This document shows positions 1 through 6,070 of a DNA stretch of 64,000 nucleotides, piece after piece. The stretch lies in the NCBI GenBank assembly GCA_018654255.1, contig JABILX010000004.1, forward strand, positions 1 through 64,000, in the 5' to 3' direction. How positions within the stretch are numbered: the stretch's first letter is position 1; each line of letters begins with the position of its first letter. This stretch comes from Candidatus Peregrinibacteria bacterium (GTDB lineage Bacteria; Patescibacteriota; Gracilibacteria; UBA1369; LOWO2-01-FULL-3). The notes under the pieces are model-generated. The model worked only from the letters and a program-made list of their open reading frames with translations, had not been told where the DNA came from and did not search any database. The position numbers and the translations under genes were made by a program.

Positions 1-175
1 ACGCATCGTCTTCGGGCTCGGTGGTGTCGTGTCCGTTGTGCACGTCCGCGATGGACGCGGCCTTGTCGGAGGGGATGTCATCGACGCAACCGCCGATGGT
101 CAGACATCCCAGGGTGATGATCAGGGCCAGAACCAGGCCCGCCTTAGAAACAAAGAGACTCGTGAGCTTTGCCAT
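1..175 (-). CDS. Putative lipoprotein, 5' part only (runs off the window)
   Basis: Not in the ORF track, but clear on the minus strand. An ATG at 175 is preceded by a strong Shine-Dalgarno (AGGAGG, 185-190). The reading frame stays open to the window edge (58 codons). The N-terminus is MAKLTSLFVSKAG, then a hydrophobic segment and a lipobox-like LTIGGC, so the Cys would be lipidated and the acidic remainder (VDDIPSDKAASIADVH...) exported. The function is unknown. The coding sequence is GC-rich and has a canonical Shine-Dalgarno, unlike nearly all genes right of 2.7 kb. It matches the gene at 1180 in this and may come from a different genome or be transferred. Confidence 0.7.
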   Translation of the reverse strand, partial: MAKLTSLFVSKAGLVLALIITLGCLTIGGCVDDIPSDKAASIADVHNGHDTTEPEDDA

Positions 176-719
176 TTCGAGTTTCCTCCTCAATTGGCGT
201 GTCCAAAAAAAGACAAGGTGTATCATCAAAGCGACTAGCTTTATAAGCCGCTGAAAAAGGGGGGAGGGTGGTGGGGTGGTAAGGTGAGACAATTAGGCAG
301 GATTGGGAGATAGCAGTCAGAAAAGACTGCAAGACTATATATCCAATGCGAAAACCGTATACAGGCTCGCGTTACCATGGTTAATAGATAGCTTATTGAT
401 TCTTGTTAAGCCACCAATCATGGAGACAAAACCCTTTTGCCCGCTTGAAGCAGAGAATTATCTCCACGGTAGGCAGCTTAAAAGAATACAAAATTATCCA
501 GTCGAGTTTTCAAAGATCGTCCTATGTTTGTTGCAGATACCATGAAGGTAGGGCTTTATCGGCCCAACCAAGCGATCCGCCTTGGTGTCCTAATGAATAC
601 GGGCATATTGCGAGCATCCTATTAAGAAACAAAAATAGGAAGCGAAATATACATGAAACAGATGAAACTGTCAAGGAAATTCGGGCAGAAACCGCTAGCC
701 GAAAACAAAACTAAAAACC

Positions 720-748
720 TTGACAAAATCACTAGTAGCATGTAGAAT
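720..748 (+). promoter_or_regulatory. Sigma70-type promoter for a candidate small RNA
   Basis: TTGACA at 720-725, a 17-nt spacer, then TAGAAT at 743-748. Transcription would begin near 755, a few bases before the long stem that starts at 758. No start codon with coding sequence follows. Confidence 0.5.
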
Positions 749-754
749 TCCGTA

Positions 755-960
755 CCTGGCCACTTTATAACCTAATACAATGCTATTTTTGCGCGTTAGT
801 TATCGACCCTGCTACAGGTTAGCACTGTCATGCTAATGTTTTTGTTTTAGGAAAAAGAAGGTCAGTGATCTTTTACAAATAGGCATTACGGTATAAGTTA
901 TTCGACTTATTTGTAGTGGCAAGACTAGGGGATAACAGGTTGTAAAGTGGCCTTTCTTCC
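755..960 (+). ncRNA. Candidate structured ~200-nt RNA closed by a 16-bp end-to-end stem
   Basis: The segment 758-773 (GGCCACTTTATAACCT) pairs with 937-952 (AGGTTGTAAAGTGGCC) over 16 bp, with a single G-U wobble. A consensus promoter ends 9 nt upstream of the stem and a pyrimidine-rich run follows it. Internal hairpins include TTAGCA/TGCTAA (about 820-836) and ATAAGT/ACTTAT (about 893-910). Promoter plus terminal closing stem suggests an independent RNA gene rather than a leader. Size and the paired ends recall 6S RNA, but no 6S sequence signature is claimed. A second possible fold pairs TAGTGGCAA (914-922) with TTGCCACTA (975-983). Confidence 0.4.
877..892. repeat. 16-bp inverted repeat, left copy
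   Basis: AAATAGGCATTACGGT at 877-892 is the exact reverse complement of ACCGTAATGCCTATTT at 2565-2580. The two copies flank the GC-rich gene. The left copy lies inside the candidate RNA at 755-960. The pair could be ends of a mobile cassette or an RNA-RNA pairing site. Confidence 0.55.
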
Positions 961-1082
961 TTTGTCCCCTGATTTTGCCACTATAGAAAGTTAAGATAAC
1001 TTCTGTAGATTATACATACATACCCCAAACAGCCGCTCAGGAGAAATTAGAGCGTTTGCAATATGGTTTCCACACCCCCCTT

Positions 1083-1115
1083 TTGACACCTCCACTTAAC
1101 AGAGGTGATTATAAT
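1083..1115 (+). promoter_or_regulatory. Promoter-like element with a dyad, upstream of the 1180 gene
   Basis: TTGACA (1083-1088) and TATAAT (1110-1115) are separated by 21 nt, longer than the optimal 17. The interval contains the dyad CACCTC-N9-GAGGTG. A long spacer holding a dyad is what activator- or repressor-controlled promoters show. It is 65 nt upstream of the GC-rich gene. Confidence 0.35.
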
Positions 1116-1179
1116 AGATAGTTCACTTTGAACGAGAGTTTCTCTTTTTCCCTTTTTTCCTTTCAAGGAGGAAGTGTCG

Positions 1180-2475
1180 ATGAAAACCATCACACAGCTG
1201 ATCGTGGCGATCCTGATCGCCTGGGCTCCCGTGCAGATTGCGCGGGCAACCGACAACCCCAACCCCTGTGGTGACAAGGAGATCTGCATCAAGGTCCCCG
1301 GAGTCAACCAGGACTGCTTCAAGGTCTGCTGCGGACAGAAGAACAAGATCGTCGAGGACGACGACGGCACCACCACCCAGGACTGCTCCTGCGACGCCGG
1401 CGAGTTCTGTCAGCGCATCCGCGGCAAGGAGATCTGCCTGGATTCCGTGCAGCTCGAGACCTACAGGGCACACAAGGCTAAGCGGGCCGCCGCCGCACAT
1501 CGCGCGCGGCAGAAGGCCAAGCTGGCCGACCTGGAATCCAAGGCCGCAGAGCTCGAGAAGGTCAAGGGCGACGTCGAAGCGACACGCCTGGCACACCTGC
1601 AGATGCTCCAGTCCCAGGCCACCCTGCTCAGCGACACGGAAGGCTGGGCGCGTGAAGAGCTGACCGAGGCCAAGAAGGTCCTCGAGGACAACCAGAAGCA
1701 TCATGACGACATGAAGCTCAACTGGCTTAAGCTCCGCGACGACATCACCGCGTTCGAGAAGTACCTCGCCGAGACCCACGACCCCGCGAAGACCAGGGCT
1801 ACCACGATCATCTCGAATCCCGATATGACCAAGGACCACCCTGAGCTGCTCACGGACTCCATCACTGAGCTCCAGACCGTCGACGCAACTCTCTCCACCA
1901 TGACCTCAGCACTGATCGCCTCACGCGAGATGATCTGGAAGGCCGAGGAGAAGGACGTCAAGGCCGAGCTCAAGCGCAAGGTCAAGGAGATCAAGAAGCT
2001 CAAGAGGAAGGCCAAGAAGCCGAAGCATTTCGAGGTTTCCGGTGGGACGACGATCATCATGACCGACGACAAGAAGACGATGTCGGGAGGACAGCTCTCG
2101 GCGCGCTACCGGTTCCTGGATGGCGTCTTCCAGCCCACTCTCGGTCTCCGGCTCGCAATGGGCCAGTTCCCCAATTCCCGCTTCTACAACGGAGTGCTCG
2201 GGGAGCTCGGCGCGTACGTTCGGGTTCACAAGAACTTCGAGCTGGTATTCCTGGGACACGGCGGTGGTTACTGGGGCTTCTACAAGTCCACCGGTTCCGG
2301 CCCGGCGGCAGGTGCACGTGGCGGCATCGTGATCCGCTTCAACCAGGAGTCGGCGATCACCCTGGCGTACAACTACGAGGGGATCATCCCGATGAAGAAC
2401 ACGGAGACGTACAGCGATTCGTGGAAGTACAGCTCCCACGGCTTCGTCCTCGAGTTCAACGGCGGGATCTTCTAG
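1180..2475 (+). CDS. Exported Cys-rich / coiled-coil / barrel-like protein, GC-rich
   Basis: 431 aa from the ATG at 1180, chosen over the GTG at 1174 because AAGGAGG (1165-1171) is 8 nt upstream. Signal peptide MKTITQLIVAILIAWAPVQIARA. Residues ~25-85 are Cys-rich (several pairs such as CCG and CSC). Residues ~85-275 are charged, Lys/Glu/Ala-rich helix with coiled-coil character. The last ~150 residues alternate aromatic and polar residues with many Gly (for example SARYRFLDG, GGGYWGFYK) and end in Phe, as outer-membrane barrel domains do. This suggests a surface protein of a Gram-negative cell with a periplasmic coiled coil. GC content and the Shine-Dalgarno differ sharply from genes right of 2.7 kb. 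No family is recognised. Confidence 0.7.
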   Translation: MKTITQLIVAILIAWAPVQIARATDNPNPCGDKEICIKVPGVNQDCFKVCCGQKNKIVEDDDGTTTQDCSCDAGEFCQRIRGKEICLDSVQLETYRAHKAKRAAAAHRARQKAKLADLESKAAELEKVKGDVEATRLAHLQMLQSQATLLSDTEGWAREELTEAKKVLEDNQKHHDDMKLNWLKLRDDITAFEKYLAETHDPAKTRATTIISNPDMTKDHPELLTDSITELQTVDATLSTMTSALIASREMIWKAEEKDVKAELKRKVKEIKKLKRKAKKPKHFEVSGGTTIIMTDDKKTMSGGQLSARYRFLDGVFQPTLGLRLAMGQFPNSRFYNGVLGELGAYVRVHKNFELVFLGHGGGYWGFYKSTGSGPAAGARGGIVIRFNQESAITLAYNYEGIIPMKNTETYSDSWKYSSHGFVLEFNGGIF

Positions 2476-2491
2476 CGTCCACCTCCAACCA

Positions 2492-2521
2492 GGATCCAGC
2501 ACAACACGCTGCTGATGATCC
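2492..2521. terminator. Stable hairpin after the GC-rich gene
   Basis: GGATCCAGCA pairs with TGCTG-AT-GATCC: a 10-bp stem with a 2-nt bulge, 16 nt past the stop. There is no T run after it, so it may protect a 3' end rather than be an intrinsic terminator. Confidence 0.35.
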
Positions 2522-2564
2522 GGGGGAATAGGTGTTCAATCACCATGTATAACCATTGTCTACA

Positions 2565-2580
2565 ACCGTAATGCCTATTT
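2565..2580. repeat. 16-bp inverted repeat, right copy
   Basis: ACCGTAATGCCTATTT, 16/16 reverse complement of 877-892. It lies 90 nt after the stop of the GC-rich gene, close to where composition changes to that of the rest of the window. Confidence 0.55.
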
Positions 2581-2704
2581 CCCTTACAAAAAAACGCCAA
2601 AACAAGCCTATCTTAGACCTTTTATTACAAAAAGGGGAATTTGCCAAACCTCAAACAAAAAACCTCTCAAACCGCAACGGGACAACGAAAAAGGAGTATG
2701 TCAA

Positions 2705-3223
2705 CTAGGTACGCTCAATAAAACCAGTTCCACCAAAAATCTCATCAATACGGGCTCGAGTAATAGAGAATAGCCCAATCGGCGGCATATCAGACAAAAT
2801 ACGATTAACCATGCTTGGAACACAACGCGAAAATGCAAAAGGAGACATTCTTTCTAGGGCATCCCTGTCGGAAGCTGAAGTATCAGATAATTGATCCAAA
2901 CCACCCAAATCCATCAAACGAGTCGGTCGAGGAGGATAATCTTCCCACATAAGTCCCAATAAACGCTCAAATATTAATTCTGGAGACATTCCTTCTCTAA
3001 ACCAAGCACCGATCATTTTTAAACGAAATGCAAGGTTATCATACTCTGTTAGTCCATCCTCAGTCCGCAAATCATCAGTTGTAAAAGCATTTAAACGTTC
3101 AGTCCATAACTCAGCTAGTGAGGATAGAACACCTAAAGCTTGTTGAGGAGTAGGAGTGTGAACAATATGATTGTCTTCCAAGTCACGATCACCCATAAAT
3201 TCAAGGTTAAATTTTTTAAACAT
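2705..3223 (-). CDS. Hypothetical protein
   Basis: 172 aa from ATG 3223. The track's upstream TTG (3238) is inside the promoter -10 and is rejected. The product is soluble, acidic and mostly helical by eye, with no signal peptide or membrane segment and no motif I recognise (features: TPQQALGVLSSLAELW, PPRPTRLMDLGGLDQL). A strong promoter (TTGACA-17-TAATAT) sits directly upstream and gives a leader of only ~8 nt. It stands alone between the GC-rich gene and the S-layer genes and is the first gene with the AT-rich composition of the main genome. Confidence 0.6.
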   Translation of the reverse strand: MFKKFNLEFMGDRDLEDNHIVHTPTPQQALGVLSSLAELWTERLNAFTTDDLRTEDGLTEYDNLAFRLKMIGAWFREGMSPELIFERLLGLMWEDYPPRPTRLMDLGGLDQLSDTSASDRDALERMSPFAFSRCVPSMVNRILSDMPPIGLFSITRARIDEIFGGTGFIERT

Positions 3224-3237
3224 AAATATGGAGGACA

Positions 3238-3266
3238 ATATTACAACACGGAGCCCAGCTTGTCAA
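3238..3266 (-). promoter_or_regulatory. Consensus promoter of the 2705-3223 gene
   Basis: On the minus strand, TTGACA (3266-3261), a 17-nt spacer and TAATAT (3243-3238). The expected start is near 3231, 8 nt from the ATG at 3223. Confidence 0.6.
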
Positions 3267-3307
3267 CCCCTCCCACCCCCCCCCTAAACCAACCAACCCC
3301 CCACAAA

Positions 3308-3341
3308 GCAAAAACCCCCCGCTTGCGCGGAAGGTTTTTGC
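3308..3341 (-). terminator. Intrinsic terminator of the S-layer gene 3475-5799
   Basis: GCAAAAACC ... GGTTTTTGC arms with an inner CCGC/GCGG stem; read on the minus strand the hairpin ends in a T run. It lies 135 nt beyond the stop. Two further hairpins are in the 3' UTR: AGGCC/GGCCT (3440-3460) and GGTCC/GGACC (3402-3438). Confidence 0.65.
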
Positions 3342-3474
3342 CCCTCATTCCTATGAAAATGTCTAATCGTATGAGTGTGTGGTGGTGCTTGTTTTGCGGG
3401 CGGTCCTGTTCGTCGACTCGAGAGTCAGCGAGTGGACCAAGGCCTCAGCACCCATGGCCTCTATATCAATCGGT

Positions 3475-5799
3475 TTATAGTAAACCAGCTTGAGATAATC
3501 TGTAGAGTAGTAGAGCTACTTCACCTCTCATAACTTTGTTACCTGGGTAGAAGTATCCAGAATATGTGTTGTATAGGTCATAGTCATGAGCTAGACAAAC
3601 ATAATCTTGGTACCAATCACCTTCAGCATCTGCGTAGTAGTTAACGTTACAAACAGGAACGTTGTATCCGTTTACTGTTTCAGCAGACTCAAGTGTGAAT
3701 TTAAGTAGTTCAACTCTGTTGATTTCTTCTTCAGGTTGTACAAGAGTAGTACCTCCGTATCCAGCAACTAGTCCGTAAAACTTACCAGTTCGTAGATATT
3801 TCATATACCAGCTTCCTGTAATAACATCAGTGAAACCAAGGTTTGTATAATCATCAGGTAGTACAGGAACATCAAACGCTTCAACGATTACCTTCAAAGC
3901 TTCAGCTCTGTTGATAAAGTCGTATTGTCTGAATGAACCATCAGTGTACCCACCGAATACTCCACTATCTTTTGCCCAAAGGATTGCTTCGCAATAGTTT
4001 GAGTTAGTAGTTACATCCCAGAATCCACAGTTTTCAGTTGGATCTGGTGTTGGGCCTGGAGTAGGACCTGGTGTAGGTTCACCTCCGATTGTTCCTTCGT
4101 TACCGATAACAAAGAATCCTCTTTCTTTATCAGTTTTGCTGTTTTTACCATCAACTCTTGATGTTACTCTGTATGAGTACTTGTCGTTTTTGTCCAATTT
4201 CTTTCCATCTTCGTCACGACCATCCCAACTGAAAGTGTAACTTCCAGCTTGTAGAGTTTGGTCGTCCAATAGAACAACTTCTGAGTTTGAAGATTTATTA
4301 CCCTTGAAGATTTCAAGAGTAACTTCTGCTTCTTCATCGATTGTGAAATCGATATCAACAGTATCTTCAGTGTTCTTTGAAACGATTACTGGGAAGATAG
4401 AGTCGTTAGTAACGTTTGATTCACCAGTTGATACTTCGTCTTCTTCAACCTCAACATCAATTTCGCTAACTGACTCAATGTCGTCGTTAGCTATGTTCAT
4501 AGCTGTAACTCTGAATTCGTAAGTATCTTCATCAGCTTCATCATCGTCATCATCCATTCCGTCCCATTGAACTGCATACCAGTCATTATCTGAAACTTCT
4601 TCTTCGTCCATTAAAGTAACGACTTCGTTGTTGCCGTCCATTACTTCAACAGTAACGATAGCATCAGCATCAACACGGAAAACTACATATGTAAATTCTC
4701 CGATTGTGTTGTCGAAAGACTCTTTAGTAACAAACATGTCGTCCATTACTTCAGGTTGATCATATTCAACTTCAACGTAATAAGTAACTGTATCATCGTC
4801 AGCTTCGAATACTAGAGCCCAAGTTCCTTCTTCTATATAATCATCGTCATTATCAAGACCGTCCCATTCGATTTCGTAACGGTCAGAATCCATCTCTTCG
4901 TCTTCCCAAAGTTCAACGTCGTCATTCTCACCAACTAATTTAGCGTGAAGTGAAAATTCTTCAACGTCTTCTTCAAGTTCGAATTCGATGTCTAATTCAT
5001 CGTCTGAAGGATCCCAAGGGTTTGGAGAAACTTCAACGTTAGTAATTAGGTCTGAATCAGCAACACCGTCGTATTTAACTTCAACAGTTACAGACTCAGT
5101 ATCTGTATCGTCAGCTGTAGTAGCTACAACTGTAAGAGTGTAGTCACCAGCTTCAACTAGGTCACCGCTATCATCACGAGCATCCCAAACTAATGTTCCA
5201 GATGTTACGTCATTAAGAGCAGCGAAAGTTTTAACTTCGTCACTATCTTCGTTTTCGATTACAGCTACAACGTCAGCTTCCATATTCAACTCGAAAGTGA
5301 ATGTAGCAGAATCAGTAGTAGTTGTTGGATCAACAACTGAAGTATCAGCTTCTAGAGTAGAAACAGACAAACCTTCAGGAGTACTAGTAATAGTAAGAGT
5401 AGTATTAACAATACCACCTTCTGAACCATCAACTGCTGAAGCAACAGTTCTAATCATGTAGTCACCGTCAGCCAATGGAGTGTTCTCTTGAAGCATCCCA
5501 TCGATATCCCAAGAGTCAGGAGTGTTAGCTGTTAGTTCCTCATCCTGGAAAACTACAATGTATGTAATACCTGTAGCAGGATCCATCAAGCGACTAGTCG
5601 CTACAGAATCCTTCGCAACCTCTATAGTTAGGATTGCAGTATCACCTTCGCTTGGATTGATTGAATCAACATCAAGGTCATATCCAATAACCAAAGGTTC
5701 AACTTGATCAGGATCTTCATCACCAACACCTCCTGCTACTGCAGTCTGTGAAGTAAGAAGACCTGTGATTGCCATTACGGCTAGAAATTTTTTCCACAT
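3475..5799 (-). CDS. S-layer-like protein: signal peptide, FlgD/Ig-like repeats, three SLH domains
   Basis: 774 aa, very acidic. Signal peptide MWKKFLAVMAITGLLTSQTAVA. Residues ~30-570 hold repeated Ig-like modules of the FlgD type, each ending in a W-D-G-x-D-(D/E)-x-G turn followed by a beta strand (for example WDARDDSGDLVEAGDYTLTV). A Pro-rich linker (PTPGPTPGPTPDP) precedes three SLH domains (CGFWDV..., NLGFTDV..., CNVNYYADA...), the last with MRGEVALLLYR. SLH domains normally bind pyruvylated wall polysaccharide, so the protein is probably part of the outer coat. It is paralogous to 6071-8836 and 36286-38277. It has its own promoter and terminator and shares a 5' hairpin leader with the neighbouring paralog. 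Confidence 0.9.
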   Translation of the reverse strand: MWKKFLAVMAITGLLTSQTAVAGGVGDEDPDQVEPLVIGYDLDVDSINPSEGDTAILTIEVAKDSVATSRLMDPATGITYIVVFQDEELTANTPDSWDIDGMLQENTPLADGDYMIRTVASAVDGSEGGIVNTTLTITSTPEGLSVSTLEADTSVVDPTTTTDSATFTFELNMEADVVAVIENEDSDEVKTFAALNDVTSGTLVWDARDDSGDLVEAGDYTLTVVATTADDTDTESVTVEVKYDGVADSDLITNVEVSPNPWDPSDDELDIEFELEEDVEEFSLHAKLVGENDDVELWEDEEMDSDRYEIEWDGLDNDDDYIEEGTWALVFEADDDTVTYYVEVEYDQPEVMDDMFVTKESFDNTIGEFTYVVFRVDADAIVTVEVMDGNNEVVTLMDEEEVSDNDWYAVQWDGMDDDDDEADEDTYEFRVTAMNIANDDIESVSEIDVEVEEDEVSTGESNVTNDSIFPVIVSKNTEDTVDIDFTIDEEAEVTLEIFKGNKSSNSEVVLLDDQTLQAGSYTFSWDGRDEDGKKLDKNDKYSYRVTSRVDGKNSKTDKERGFFVIGNEGTIGGEPTPGPTPGPTPDPTENCGFWDVTTNSNYCEAILWAKDSGVFGGYTDGSFRQYDFINRAEALKVIVEAFDVPVLPDDYTNLGFTDVITGSWYMKYLRTGKFYGLVAGYGGTTLVQPEEEINRVELLKFTLESAETVNGYNVPVCNVNYYADAEGDWYQDYVCLAHDYDLYNTYSGYFYPGNKVMRGEVALLLYRLSQAGLL

Positions 5800-5846
5800 A
5801 TTTGTGAGTGGTTAAAATCTAATTATTTGAAATATATATATATAAA

Positions 5847-5902
5847 GTCTCGGTTTCTTGAGACAGGTCGTGAATATTAAGTGTTAATTGACATATTGTC
5901 AA
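5847..5902 (-). promoter_or_regulatory. Promoter and 5'-terminal hairpin leader of the first S-layer gene
   Basis: Minus strand: TTGACA (5902-5897), a 17-nt spacer, TAATAT (5879-5874). Transcription would start near 5867, within a few nt of the hairpin GTCTC-AAGAAACC-GAGAC (5864-5847). The other tandem S-layer gene has an equivalent hairpin with a different stem. Confidence 0.6.
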
Positions 5903-6007
5903 GTAATTTAACGACTTTTTTCATAGATTGTTACGCAATATGCTATTTAACAGGTTTAAGCTTGTGGAAGAAAATAATCTGCGAAAGTTAATTACGACAC
6001 AAAAAAG

Positions 6008-6036
6008 ACCCTCCGCGTTACCACGGAGGGCCTTTT
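6008..6036 (-). terminator. Intrinsic terminator of the S-layer gene 6071-8836
   Basis: CCCTCCG ... CGGAGGG stem; on the minus strand it is followed by TCTTTTTTG. It lies about 35 nt past the stop codon. Confidence 0.8.
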
Positions 6037-6070
6037 TAAATTTTCAATTCATCGGCCGAAGCCTATGAAA

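Larger units (their letters stand above)
176..1179. other. 1-kb gap between two GC-rich genes; no convincing gene
   Basis: AT-rich stretch between the lipoprotein start and the gene at 1180. The short ORFs in the track (303-545, 403-714) have no plausible start context or protein character. The gap holds a consensus promoter at 720-748 followed by a long-range 16-bp stem (see the ncRNA entry), and a promoter-like TTGACA/TATAAT pair at 1083-1115 just before the next gene. Nothing else is recognisable. Confidence 0.6.

Noticed and set aside
303-714. Overlapping ORFs of 80 and 103 aa in the left gap
   Set aside because: Low-complexity translation in an AT-rich stretch, no leader motif or Shine-Dalgarno, and no protein features.
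755-983. Integron attC site
   Set aside because: The 914-983 hairpin has the right size, but RYYYAAC/GTTRRRY core boxes are not found at its ends and there is no integron integrase.
1123-2502. Long minus-strand ORFs (238 and 193 aa) opposite the GC-rich gene
   Set aside because: Shadow ORFs caused by high GC in third positions; the plus-strand frame has a signal peptide and a Shine-Dalgarno.
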